This document shows, piece by piece, positions 26,848-35,267 of a stretch of 64,000 nucleotides of DNA. The stretch's first letter is position 1; each line of letters starts with the position of its first letter. The translations under genes and the position numbers were made by a program. Under the pieces are notes generated by a model. That model saw only the letters and a program-made list of their open reading frames with translations. It had not been told where the DNA came from and did no database searches. The DNA is from Denitrobaculum tricleocarpae (GTDB lineage: Bacteria > Pseudomonadota > Alphaproteobacteria > Kiloniellales > Kiloniellaceae): NCBI RefSeq assembly GCF_007004665.1, contig NZ_ML660059.1, forward strand, positions 62,001-126,000. Direction: 5' to 3'.

Positions 26848-27508
26848 AGCGCGCGCCAGATTCCGGCTGCTCGACGAGGGAAACCGCCTCAATCGTGATC
26901 GGGTTTTCAATCAGCGGCGAGACAATGGGCCTCAGGATGGACAGCAGGCGGGACTGTCCGGTCTCGTCAAGCCGGGTGCTGAGCGTCATGTGGAAACGGA
27001 ACTCCTCCATGACGTAGGGATAACCCCACTTCACCAGCAAGGCTTCCTGGCGTTCCGTCAAACCGACGCCACGGCGCAGCGCCAGTTCCTCGTCCGAGGC
27101 CGGCCGACGAAATTCATCAAGAGAGCGGACGGCGTCGGCTGCCAGAGCATCAACTTCCTCCAGCGGCTCTGACAGCCCAAGTGCGAGAAAATTACCCAGG
27201 ACCTCGAACTGCAAATTCGGCAGGAGAATACGCGGGCGCGCGGCAGCAAACTCGGCAACCGCTGTTTCCAGCTCGGCAAGCTCTTTCCCCGATGCAAGAA
27301 AAAAGGGCGGCTTCAGGGTTGCGTGAAACCCGTAGGTCCGCGGTGCGGAGGTAATGGAACGCCGGTAGTCGGGATCGATCAATCCCGACCAAGGCACCTC
27401 GTCGCCGAACACCGTCGCCCCAGGCTCATCGTTGATCCAGGCATTGGCAAAGCGCGCCAGCTCACTGGAACGGTCGGGGGTAAAGTAAACTGCGTAACGC
27501 TGGGTCAC
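26813..27508 (-). CDS. 2H phosphoesterase-like phosphonate metabolism protein (DUF1045)
   Basis: A 231-residue protein of the family named 'putative phosphonate metabolism protein' (TIGR03223/DUF1045), found at the ends of C-P lyase operons. It has both halves of a 2H active site: YGFHATLKPPFFL (His62, Thr64) and FRFHMTLSTRLDE (His173, Thr175). 2H enzymes open cyclic phosphodiesters. No phnP is in the window, and PhnP normally opens the 1,2-cyclic phosphate formed by PhnJ, so this protein is the best local candidate for that step. It is the last gene of the phnG operon. Confidence 0.85.
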   Translation of the reverse strand: MTQRYAVYFTPDRSSELARFANAWINDEPGATVFGDEVPWSGLIDPDYRRSITSAPRTYGFHATLKPPFFLASGKELAELETAVAEFAAARPRILLPNLQFEVLGNFLALGLSEPLEEVDALAADAVRSLDEFRRPASDEELALRRGVGLTERQEALLVKWGYPYVMEEFRFHMTLSTRLDETGQSRLLSILRPIVSPLIENPITIEAVSLVEQPESGARFIERGRFPLLG

Positions 27509-27509
27509 A

Positions 27510-28082
27510 TTATGTTTCTTTCAATTCAGGTCGGTCGAGCTTAAGCACGCTCTCGATATGCTCTTTGTAAGCTTCAAAACCGGGCACCACGGCAGCCACA
27601 TCCTTTGCAGCATCGTCCCAACGGCGCAACTCTACGGCGTCGGCGGCACCCGGCTGCCGGTACCAGGCCTCCGCTTCTGCTGCCGAAAAAGCACCGCCCT
27701 GCAGTTCGAGGCTTCGAACAGATGCCGGCGAAAGAATCTCAGCATACCCCGGTTCGGCTGTGACAAGATAGCGCTTCGCGGCAACGTGATGACGGATTGC
27801 CTCGGTCACCTCGTCCCTGAACCATCGGCTCAAAAAGGCCGCGCCGCAACTCTCGTGCAGCGCATCTTCGCCCCGTTCTGCAGCACCCCGTTCATCACCG
27901 TTCAAAAGGTGACCGATATCATGCAATAGCGCGGCAACGATCAGGTGAGACGGGGCTCCGGATCGCTCCGCCAGCGCCGCCGACTGCAATCCATGTTGAA
28001 GCTGGGTGACGGCCTCGGCATCGTAAAGCTGGCCACCACCGTTCTCGTAGATGTCACGCATCAGTTCAAATGGCTTTTCCAT
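27510..28082 (-). CDS. PhnZ/TmpB-like HD-domain oxygenase
   Basis: A 190-residue protein of the 'phosphonate degradation HD-domain' family. The ATG at 28082 is used; an upstream extension to 28160 would overlap phnM. Ligand-type residues are His30, His54-Asp55 (LLHDIGH), His58, His76, His99, Lys103, Ser121, Arg154 and Asp157, plus Tyr20 and Glu23. From memory these match the di-iron and substrate residues of PhnZ with near-constant spacing. PhnZ cleaves (R)-2-amino-1-hydroxyethylphosphonate to glycine and Pi using O2. The Fe/2-oxoglutarate dioxygenase that normally makes the hydroxylated substrate is not in the window. The actual substrate is unknown. Confidence 0.85.
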   Translation of the reverse strand: MEKPFELMRDIYENGGGQLYDAEAVTQLQHGLQSAALAERSGAPSHLIVAALLHDIGHLLNGDERGAAERGEDALHESCGAAFLSRWFRDEVTEAIRHHVAAKRYLVTAEPGYAEILSPASVRSLELQGGAFSAAEAEAWYRQPGAADAVELRRWDDAAKDVAAVVPGFEAYKEHIESVLKLDRPELKET

Positions 28083-28126
28083 CACGCCCTGATCTCCGAT
28101 TTCTCCGCGCTCAGCAGTTTTGGCTC

Positions 28127-29269
28127 TTAGACGACCCGGACACCTTCGCGCCAGACGCAACGGACGACCGGCATGTCCTGGTGATCACTGACCCGCACCA
28201 GATCGGCGCGCAAACCCGGCGCAATCTCGCCGCGGTCATTCAATTCCACCATACGGGCCGGGTTCTTTGTTACGATCGCCAAGGCGTTCGGAAGCGGGAG
28301 TCCCACACGCCGGTGCAGGACAAAAGCGCCGTGCAGCAAACTGATCGGCGCGTAGTCCGACGAGAGACTGTTCAGGAGGCCCTGGCTCGCCAATTCCGAT
28401 GCGGAAACATTGCCCGAATGCGAGCGTCCGCGAACCACGTTCGGCGCGCCGGCGACCGTTGCCATTCCCCGTTCGCAGGCGGCGCGCGCCGCCTCGAGCG
28501 TCGTGGGGAACTCGGAAATGGTGATGCCGAGCGAGACCGCTTCCTCGACATGATCTTCCGTGGCGTCATCGTGGCTGGCCATGGGTATGGATTGCGCGCT
28601 GCAGATCTCGGACAAGGCCTGCCGGTTCTTGTCGGCGTATTTAAAATGCTCTTCCAACTGGCTGTCGATGAAGCTCTCCAGCTCCGCATCGCTCATCTTA
28701 TATTTTCCGCCGTAGTAGATCTTGAACTGCTCCAGGTCGACGAACTGGCGCTGTCCGGGCGTGTGATCCATCAGCGAGACCAGCTTCAGCGACGGTGCAT
28801 CCTTGATGTTGTTAAAGCAATCGACAACGTTCTCGGTCGCCAGTTCACAGCGCAGGTGAATGTAGTGCTCGCTGCGCAGCAGGCCATGATCCTGGGCCTG
28901 CTCAATCCCTTCGATGGCCGCGTTGACGGTTTCCTCCATCGCGATATCAGAGGAGCGGTCCCCAATGCGAAGAGCGTCGAACACGGTCGTAATCCCGGCC
29001 GCGGCCAGAACCGAATCATGGGTAAAGAGCGCGGGAAGCATTGGCCAAACGACCCCCGGCCGAGGACAGACATGGCCTTCCAGGTTATCGGTGTGAACCT
29101 CGATCAGGCCGGGAACCAGATAGTCACCCTCCAAATCTACCGCCGAGGGGACCTGACTGTTACGCCCGTCGATATCCTTGATCATCCCGTCCTCGAGCGT
29201 CACCGACCCTTCGATGACGGCATCCGTTGTGACGATCTTGGCGTTCGTAAATATCGTTTCCGTTGTCAT
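28127..29269 (-). CDS. phnM: Ribose 1-methylphosphonate 5-triphosphate diphosphatase
   Basis: A 380-residue amidohydrolase-superfamily enzyme that removes diphosphate from alpha-D-ribose 1-methylphosphonate 5-triphosphate. The PhnM pattern is clear: LVPGLIEVHTDNLEGHVCPR (metal His residues), DHTPGQRQF, SHDDATEDHVEEAVSLG and SLSSDYAPISLLHGAF. It overlaps the phnL stop by 4 bases. It acts after PhnI/G/H/L attach the phosphonate to ATP and before PhnJ. Confidence 0.94.
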   Translation of the reverse strand: MTTETIFTNAKIVTTDAVIEGSVTLEDGMIKDIDGRNSQVPSAVDLEGDYLVPGLIEVHTDNLEGHVCPRPGVVWPMLPALFTHDSVLAAAGITTVFDALRIGDRSSDIAMEETVNAAIEGIEQAQDHGLLRSEHYIHLRCELATENVVDCFNNIKDAPSLKLVSLMDHTPGQRQFVDLEQFKIYYGGKYKMSDAELESFIDSQLEEHFKYADKNRQALSEICSAQSIPMASHDDATEDHVEEAVSLGITISEFPTTLEAARAACERGMATVAGAPNVVRGRSHSGNVSASELASQGLLNSLSSDYAPISLLHGAFVLHRRVGLPLPNALAIVTKNPARMVELNDRGEIAPGLRADLVRVSDHQDMPVVRCVWREGVRVV

Positions 29270-30051
29270 CCCGCGAGATCCTGTCTGTCGCCGCTGTTCA
29301 CTTCATCTGCTCTCATGGAGGGTCCGTCGGCCGCCGCAGGCGCTGCGACCTGGTGCTGGGCGCTACAAACCGCATCACGCACCTCCTCGTCGTGGAAGAT
29401 CCCAACGATGGCCGCGCCGCGTTCACGGGCTTCCAGAATTAAATCGATCACTGTGTGGCGGTTCTCGGCATCCAGGGACGCCGTGGGTTCATCGAGGAGC
29501 AGCACGGGATAGTCTACCACCATCGTGCGCGCGATGTTGATTCTTTGCTGCTCACCGCCGGAGAAGGTCGCCGGCGCCAGAGACCAGTGGCGTTCGGGAA
29601 TCCGCAGCCGGGTCAGCAAGGCAGCAGCCTTTTCCCGGGCAGCTTCCGGATCGGCCCCGAGCGTCACCAGGGGCTCGCAAATCAGATCGATGGCCGGAAT
29701 TCTCGGAATGACCCTCAGAAACTGGCTGACGTAACCAAGGGTCTCGCGCCGGATCGCCAGGACGTTGCGCGGCTCCGCACCCACAAGATTGATCATATGT
29801 CCCTTATGCCGGATCAGGATTGCACCGGCCTGCGGCAGGTAGTTCCCGTAGAGGCAGCGAAGAACCGTCGATTTCCCTGCCCCGGATGGCCCCATCAGTG
29901 CGACGCATTCGCCCGCCGACACTGTCAGATCGGTAGAACACAGAACATTAAGTTCGATACCACCCTGTGTGTGCAGGGTGAAGCTTTTGTGAAGATTGCG
30001 AACCTGGATCATCGGGGCCGCAGGCTCGGCGCGAGGCGTATTTTCAATCAT
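29266..30051 (-). CDS. phnL: Phosphonate C-P lyase system ABC-type protein
   Basis: A 261-residue ABC-ATPase that is part of the C-P lyase machinery and not a transporter subunit. Walker A GPSGAGKST, the PhnL-typical YVSQFLRVIPRIPA, signature FSGGEQQRINIARTM and Walker B LLLDEPTASLD are seen. The ATG at 30051 has an AAAAAGG stretch 11 bases upstream; a TTG at 30072 is a less likely start. In E. coli, PhnL is needed with PhnG, H and I to displace adenine from ATP. Confidence 0.92.
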   Translation of the reverse strand: MIENTPRAEPAAPMIQVRNLHKSFTLHTQGGIELNVLCSTDLTVSAGECVALMGPSGAGKSTVLRCLYGNYLPQAGAILIRHKGHMINLVGAEPRNVLAIRRETLGYVSQFLRVIPRIPAIDLICEPLVTLGADPEAAREKAAALLTRLRIPERHWSLAPATFSGGEQQRINIARTMVVDYPVLLLDEPTASLDAENRHTVIDLILEARERGAAIVGIFHDEEVRDAVCSAQHQVAAPAAADGPSMRADEVNSGDRQDLAG

Positions 30052-30099
30052 TTCGGCTGCCGCCTTTTTCAATCGTCATGGCTTTCGCTCCCACAGGCA

Positions 30100-30894
30100 T
30101 CACACCGGCAGGATCGATGAGACCAGCATCTGGCTGTAGGGATGCTGCGGATCGTCGAGGACCTGATCGGTCAGGCCGGTCTCGATGACCTCACCGCCCT
30201 GCATCACCATGATGCGATGGGACAGCAAACGCGCCACCGCCAGATCGTGGGTCACAAGAACGGCAGAGAGTTGGAGCTTACTCACCAGACTGCGCAGCAA
30301 ATCCAAAAGTCTTGCCTGTACGGAGACATCAAGACCACCGGTGGGTTCATCCATGAAGACGAGGCGCGGGTGGGTCACCAGATTGCGGGCTATCTGCAGA
30401 CGTTGCTGCATGCCGCCGGAGAAAGTGCCCGGCTGATGATCCACGCGTCCGGGATCCAGCTCGACCTGATCCATCCAGTTCTCTGCTGTACCGCGAATCT
30501 TGCCGTAGTTCCGTCCACCGACCGCGATCATGCGTTCCGCTATGTTGGCGCCCGCACTCACCCGCATGCGCAAACCATCGCGTGGATTCTGATGAACGAA
30601 GCCCCAGTCGGTGCGCATCAAAAACCGGCGTTCCGCCTCGCTGAGGCCATGGATATCCCGCAGGATACCGTCACGCATCAGGTACTCGATCCGGCCGTCA
30701 TCACAGGCGAGTTGAGCGGAGATACATTTCAGCAATGTCGTTTTGCCCGAGCCTGATTCTCCAACGACAGCCAGTATTTCTCCCGGCCAAAGGTCGAAAG
30801 ACACATCACGGCAGGCAGCGTTGCCACCATAACTCTTGGCCAGATTTGTAACGCGCAGCAATGGCTGATCGAGCGTTTCTTCTGTGGAACTCAT
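30100..30894 (-). CDS. phnK: Phosphonate C-P lyase system ABC-type protein
   Basis: A 264-residue ABC-ATPase resembling oligopeptide-transport ATPases (DppD type) but located in the C-P lyase operon. Walker A GESGSGKTT, VHQNPRDGLRMRVSAGANIAE, signature FSGGMQQRLQIARNL and Walker B VFMDEPTGGLDVSVQ. In E. coli PhnK binds the PhnGHIJ core at PhnJ. Its start overlaps the phnJ stop by 4 bases. Confidence 0.94.
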   Translation of the reverse strand: MSSTEETLDQPLLRVTNLAKSYGGNAACRDVSFDLWPGEILAVVGESGSGKTTLLKCISAQLACDDGRIEYLMRDGILRDIHGLSEAERRFLMRTDWGFVHQNPRDGLRMRVSAGANIAERMIAVGGRNYGKIRGTAENWMDQVELDPGRVDHQPGTFSGGMQQRLQIARNLVTHPRLVFMDEPTGGLDVSVQARLLDLLRSLVSKLQLSAVLVTHDLAVARLLSHRIMVMQGGEVIETGLTDQVLDDPQHPYSQMLVSSILPV

Positions 30895-31793
30895 TCCGCG
30901 GCCTCCCGATTGCGGGTGCAGTGATCCGTATCGGAACAGACGAACATGCGCCCACCGCGGTCATCGGTGACGACCTCATCGAGGAAGGTGTCCGTTGCGC
31001 CGCAAAGCTCGCAGGGCTGTTCCCATTGCTGGACCTCAAAGGGATGATCCTCGAAGTCCAGGCTGTAGACCGCCGTATGCGGAGGGATGGCATAGATCCG
31101 TTTTTCACGGCCCGCGCCGAAAAGCTGGAGCGCGGGCATACGGTGCATCTTCGGATTATCGAACTTGGGTGTCGGCGAAGGATCCATGATGTAGTGGCCG
31201 TTCACCTTGACCGGATAGGCGTAGGTGGTCGCGATGTGTCCGTGAGTGGCAATGTCCTCGTAAAGCTTCACATGCATGAGGCCGTATTCGCCCAGGGCAT
31301 GCATCTTGCGCGTCTCGCTCTCGCGCGGCTCCAGGAAGCGCAACGGCTCGGGGATCGGCACCTGATACACCAGGATCTGGTCTTCGCTGAGCGCTTTTTC
31401 GGGGATCCGGTGCCGCGTCTGGATAATCGATGCATCCTCGGTCCGGGTCGTGGTTTCAACGTCGGTCGTGCGCTCAAAGAACTGCCGGATACTCACAGCG
31501 TTGGTTGTGTCGTCGGCCCCCTGGTCGATGACCTTCAGAACGTCATCGGGTCCGATGATACTGGCAGTGACCTGCACGCCACCCGTGCCCCAGCCATAGG
31601 GCATGGGCATTTCACGGCTAGCGAAAGGCACCTGGTATCCCGGAATCGCCACAGCCTTGAGCATCGCGCGCCGGATCATGCGTTTGGTCTGTTCGTCCAG
31701 ATAGGCGAAGTTGTAATTGGGGTCCGGCCCGGAGCCGGCATCAATTTCAGCCGGCTCATCCGGTATTGCGGCTCGCTGTGCTGCCTGCGTCAT
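30891..31793 (-). CDS. phnJ: Ribose 1-methylphosphonate 5-phosphate C-P lyase
   Basis: The radical-SAM catalytic subunit (300 residues) that cleaves the C-P bond, releasing the alkane or alkyl moiety and ribose 1,2-cyclic phosphate 5-phosphate. The N-terminal motif YNFAYLDEQTKRMIRRAMLK and the GYQVPFASREMPMPYGWGTG block are diagnostic. The iron-sulfur cysteines are Cys261, Cys264, Cys286 and Cys292 (C-x2-C-x21-C-x5-C), the spacing found in E. coli PhnJ. The catalytic site therefore looks intact. Confidence 0.96.
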   Translation of the reverse strand: MTQAAQRAAIPDEPAEIDAGSGPDPNYNFAYLDEQTKRMIRRAMLKAVAIPGYQVPFASREMPMPYGWGTGGVQVTASIIGPDDVLKVIDQGADDTTNAVSIRQFFERTTDVETTTRTEDASIIQTRHRIPEKALSEDQILVYQVPIPEPLRFLEPRESETRKMHALGEYGLMHVKLYEDIATHGHIATTYAYPVKVNGHYIMDPSPTPKFDNPKMHRMPALQLFGAGREKRIYAIPPHTAVYSLDFEDHPFEVQQWEQPCELCGATDTFLDEVVTDDRGGRMFVCSDTDHCTRNREAAE

Positions 31794-31808
31794 GGTTTTG
31801 CTCGGCTC

Positions 31809-32951
31809 CTATTCCGCCGCTTCGACGATTTCGTCGTTCGCATTATCGGCGTCCGCGCGTGCCGCCTTGCGCCGCATCTTGCGGACCAGCTCCAGTTCGG
31901 CCTGGAAGTCTACGTAGTGCGGCAGCTTAAGATGCTCGACGAAGCCGGTGGCCTGGATGTTGTCGCTGTGCTCCATGACGAACTCCTGGTCCTGGGCCGG
32001 TCCTTCCACGGTTTCGCCCAGCGCACGCCCCTTCAGAGCGCGGTCGACCAGTGCCATTGCGATGACCTTGCGCTCACAGTGTCCGAAGCTCAGGCCGTAT
32101 CCCCGGGTAAACTGGGGCGGGGCCTCGGCCGAACCCTTAAACTGGTTGACCATCTGGCATTCGGTGAGGGTCAGCTCCCCGATCTCAATCGGGAACCCCA
32201 GATCTTCAGGCGTAAACTCCACAGCAACCTCTCCCAGCCGGATTTCTCCGGCAAAGGGATGACTGCGCCCGTAACCACGCTGGGTCGAATAGCCGAGCGC
32301 CAGCAGAAAACCCTCGTCACCACGCGCCAGGTTCTGCAGCCGGATGTCCCGCTCCACCGGGAAGCTCATAGGCTCGCGGGTCAGGTCGCCCACGTCTTCA
32401 TCGCCGTCGCCCGGCTGCTCGTCCTCGATGAGCCCTTCGTGCTTCAGGAGATCGACGACGCGTGGCATGGCCTCGTCCAGCAAGGCCTTCTCGCCGATTG
32501 AGCCGGCATCCTCATCAAGCGGGTTCCCGTCGCCGCCACCGCCTTCCGCAGCGAGCTTAAAATCGAGCAGGCGATGCGTGTAATCGAAGGTCGGCCCCAG
32601 GATCTGGCCACCGGGAATATCCTTGAAGGTCGCCGAGATCCGGCGCCGGATCCCCATGACAGCCGTATCAACCGGGCGCGAGGACCCGAAGCGCGGCAAC
32701 GTCGTCCGGTAGGCGCGGATCAGAAAGATCGCCTCGATCAAATCGCCACGGGCCTGCTTGATGGCAAGCGCGGCCAGCTTGCGGTCGTAGAGCGAGCCCT
32801 CGGTCATCACCCGATCGACCGCGAGGCTGAGCTGTTCGTCGATCTGGTCGACAGAGAGTTCGGAGACAGAGGGATCGCCCCGGCGTTCTTCCGCCAGGAG
32901 CTTGTGTGCTTCGTTGATCGCCGCTTCACCGCCTTTGACAGCAACGTACAT
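31809..32951 (-). CDS. phnI: C-P lyase core subunit, purine nucleosidase
   Basis: A 380-residue PhnI, the subunit that carries nucleosidase activity and with PhnG, H and L transfers the phosphonate onto ATP's ribose. It begins MYVAVKGGEAAINEAHKLLA, the characteristic PhnI opening. It also has SRPVDTAVMGIRRRISATFK, GGQILGPTFDYTHRLLDF and HLKLPHYVDFQAELELVRKM near the end. It lies between phnH and phnJ, the standard order. Confidence 0.96.
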   Translation of the reverse strand: MYVAVKGGEAAINEAHKLLAEERRGDPSVSELSVDQIDEQLSLAVDRVMTEGSLYDRKLAALAIKQARGDLIEAIFLIRAYRTTLPRFGSSRPVDTAVMGIRRRISATFKDIPGGQILGPTFDYTHRLLDFKLAAEGGGGDGNPLDEDAGSIGEKALLDEAMPRVVDLLKHEGLIEDEQPGDGDEDVGDLTREPMSFPVERDIRLQNLARGDEGFLLALGYSTQRGYGRSHPFAGEIRLGEVAVEFTPEDLGFPIEIGELTLTECQMVNQFKGSAEAPPQFTRGYGLSFGHCERKVIAMALVDRALKGRALGETVEGPAQDQEFVMEHSDNIQATGFVEHLKLPHYVDFQAELELVRKMRRKAARADADNANDEIVEAAE

Positions 32952-32954
32952 CGC

Positions 32955-33590
32955 TCACACCTCCACTTGCGTCGAACGGGGCAGCGCAGCAATGCGATCC
33001 TGCGCGCAGAAAATCATGTCGACACCCCGCGGAAAGCCGGCGTGATTCTCCTGCACCTGCTGCCAGAAACCCTGCGGCAGGCCCTTTGCCTGAAAGGTCT
33101 GTTTGCACTCAATTCCGGGTCCGCGCAGGATCACGCCACGGCTGTCGTCCAGGCGCTCAACCTGAATCAGCAGGGTTGCGGAACGATCGGGATATTCGTC
33201 GGTGCCGGCCGCAAAGCTGTCCAGCGGCGGAAGCTCGGCAGGGTCTGAAATGATGGCAAAGGCCGCATTGCCGATGGCCTCGACAAGCGGACAGCCACAG
33301 TGAAAACGCAGGTAGTCACCAAGCGCATGCGCCGCAGCGGCACCGGGATTCAGCCAGAGCGGCGTATCGAAATCCAGCAGGGTGAGCGCCGCAGCGGCGG
33401 TGGTCGGCCAGAGTGGGGTCGGAACATCCAGCGACAGTTCACAGGATAGGATACGTCCAGGCTGCGCCATGGCGCCAAGAAGCTTGCGATACATGGCCTG
33501 AGACTGCAGAACGGGATTATCAAAGCCTGCATTGGGTGCCCCGATGCCGTTCAGATCCAATCCTGAGGCCTCGGTGTCTGCTCCGATCAT
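32955..33590 (-). CDS. phnH: C-P lyase core subunit
   Basis: A 211-residue PhnH. Recognisable segments are GFDNPVLQSQAMYRKLLGAM, MAQPGRILS, ALTLLDFDTPLWL and RGVDMIFCAQDRIAALPRS near the C-terminus. It overlaps the phnG stop by one base. It is an essential structural member of the PhnGHIJ core, related by fold to PLP-dependent enzymes but without the cofactor lysine as far as is known. Confidence 0.95.
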   Translation of the reverse strand: MIGADTEASGLDLNGIGAPNAGFDNPVLQSQAMYRKLLGAMAQPGRILSCELSLDVPTPLWPTTAAAALTLLDFDTPLWLNPGAAAAHALGDYLRFHCGCPLVEAIGNAAFAIISDPAELPPLDSFAAGTDEYPDRSATLLIQVERLDDSRGVILRGPGIECKQTFQAKGLPQGFWQQVQENHAGFPRGVDMIFCAQDRIAALPRSTQVEV

Positions 33591-34111
33591 CAGTCTTCCC
33601 CCCTGACAAGCGTAAAGAAGTCTACCTTGGTCGCGGCTGACTTTGCCGAAGCCGCGCGCCGCCGCGCTGCAAGCCCGTCCGCGAGAGGCTTGAGGAGCGT
33701 GTCTTCCAGCGCGGAGCGCCTGGAGGAATCCTGCAGAAGAGCATCGAAAAGCGCGGCCAGCTCCGCATGACGGCGATCCCGTCCCGCCAGATAACCCTGA
33801 CCAGTAAAACCTTGGTTGCCATCACCACTCTCGGTGACGACCGCGCAGCGGGTCACGGTCATCTCGCCAAGATTGAACGCGGCGCCGGTCCCTCCGGCGC
33901 GGCCGCGCACCATGACAAGGCCGGTCTCGGGTTTTCGCAGCCAACGCCACGTGGGTTTGTCGTCCAGGCTGTCCCAGGCGCGGCTCAATTCGCCGGGGTC
34001 CGCCTTCGCGAGGATCGACATCCAGGCGCCGCGGTCGCTGTTTTGCGCGTTGGCATTGCCCGGCTCTCTCTGATCTTCGGAACTTGATGCTATATGATTT
34101 GACATATTCAT
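33590..34111 (-). CDS. phnG: C-P lyase core subunit
   Basis: A 173-residue PhnG with a polar N-terminal extension (about 27 residues, rich in Ser, Asn and Glu) before the conserved domain. Conserved parts are WMSILAKADPGELSRAWDSL, RGRAGGTGAAFNLGEMTVTR and GYLAGRDRRHAELAALFDAL. It is the first gene of the operon phnGHIJKLM-HD-2H. Its start codon lies inside the promoter of the divergent phnF gene. Confidence 0.94.
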   Translation of the reverse strand: MNMSNHIASSSEDQREPGNANAQNSDRGAWMSILAKADPGELSRAWDSLDDKPTWRWLRKPETGLVMVRGRAGGTGAAFNLGEMTVTRCAVVTESGDGNQGFTGQGYLAGRDRRHAELAALFDALLQDSSRRSALEDTLLKPLADGLAARRRAASAKSAATKVDFFTLVRGED

Positions 34112-34128
34112 CTATTCATCCATATGAT
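34099..34128 (+). promoter_or_regulatory. phnF: Sigma-70-like promoter for phnF
   Basis: TTGACA (34099-34104) and TATGAT (34123-34128) are separated by 18 bases, about 58 bases before the phnF start. The spacer overlaps the phnG start codon at 34109-34111. Two ATATGATTT(G/A)A direct repeats (from 34092 and 34122) frame it and may be regulator-binding sites. Confidence 0.5.
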
Positions 34129-34185
34129 TTAATCTAAAGTGAGGCAAAAGACCTGCGCCGTAAAGACTCAAAAAGTGAAGTTTTG

Positions 34186-34980
34186 ATGACTTCGCGTTTC
34201 GACGGCAGAGATGAGGCATTTGCTGACGGTGCGGCAAAAGACAGAAACGGCGTTGACGACATGATCGAACGGGGAACGGGTATCGCGCTGTGGCGCCAGA
34301 TCGAACAGCAGCTTGCGGAGGATGTCGCGGCGGGGGTCTATCCGGAGGGCAGCCGCCTGCCCACGGAGCCCGAACTGGCCGAACGCTTCGGGGTTAACCG
34401 GCACACACTCCGGCGCGCCGTCGCGGGCCTGGTCGAACAGGGTTTATTGCGCGTCGAGCAGGGACGGGGCACCTTCGTTCAGGAGCACGTGGTCGACTAC
34501 CTGATCGGCAAGCGCACCCGCTTTAGCGAGATCATAACCAAGCAGCACCGCAATCCCGCGGGCCGCCTGCTGCGCGCGCAGGAATTCGAGGCCGATCAGA
34601 CCGTTGCCAAGGGCCTGAAACTAAAACCGGGGACGCCCTGTATCTTGCTGGAGACCCTCAACGACGTCGACGGGCGGCCACTATCGGTTTCCTCGAACTA
34701 CTTCCCCGCCGGACGTTTTCCTGAACTGATCCCGGTCTATGCCGAGACCCGTTCGATCACAAAGGCCCTGACCCATCACGGCGCCGGAGACTATACCCGC
34801 CGCACCACCAAGGTCATGGCCCGCCTGCCCGAGGCGGAAGACGCCAAGGCCCTGAAGCAACCCGCCAGCAAACCGGTCCTGGTGGTCGAAAGCATCAATG
34901 TCGACCAGGACGGCAAGCCTGTACAGTTCTGCATCGCCCGCTTCGTCGCCGACCGTATGCAGATCGTCTTCGAGACCTAG
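34186..34980 (+). CDS. phnF: GntR/HutC-family regulator of phosphonate genes
   Basis: A 264-residue GntR protein with an N-terminal winged helix (about residues 28-90: GIALWRQIEQQLAEDVAAG, RLPTEPELAERFGVNRHTLR) and a C-terminal UTRA domain with SSNYFPAGRFPELIPV. The PhnF identity rests on its position divergent from phnG and on the segment RTRFSEIITKQHRNPAG, typical of PhnF. The ATG at 34186 has AAGTGAAG upstream. An ATG at 34261 is the alternative start. It is probably a repressor relieved by phosphonates or Pi status. Confidence 0.9.
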   Translation: MTSRFDGRDEAFADGAAKDRNGVDDMIERGTGIALWRQIEQQLAEDVAAGVYPEGSRLPTEPELAERFGVNRHTLRRAVAGLVEQGLLRVEQGRGTFVQEHVVDYLIGKRTRFSEIITKQHRNPAGRLLRAQEFEADQTVAKGLKLKPGTPCILLETLNDVDGRPLSVSSNYFPAGRFPELIPVYAETRSITKALTHHGAGDYTRRTTKVMARLPEAEDAKALKQPASKPVLVVESINVDQDGKPVQFCIARFVADRMQIVFET

Positions 34981-35157
34981 GTTGAGGGCTCACATTCCTT
35001 GATGCCTTAAAGACGAAGCCATCCCTTTCCAGAGCTACCTCCGCCCACAGGACATCACTCATTGAGAACATTCATCTATATGTTTTTAGTGAGATGCATC
35101 CGGGTTGACTGGCAGTTCAGACTCCTGTTCATTTCAAACGTCTACACATTAATTATG

Positions 35158-35169
35158 TTTGTTAACAAA
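35158..35169. promoter_or_regulatory. 12-base perfect palindrome upstream of the SGNH gene
   Basis: TTTGTTAACAAA lies in an AT-rich patch 99 bases before the SGNH hydrolase start. Its size and placement suit a regulator site, but it is short enough to be chance. Confidence 0.3.
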
Positions 35170-35267
35170 TGATATTCACTGTAAACTGAGCTCCGGTATC
35201 AGTCGTCGGCGATGGAGCCGTTGTGAAGTAACTGACCACATCGAGGGACATCTCGGGGGAGCTGAAG

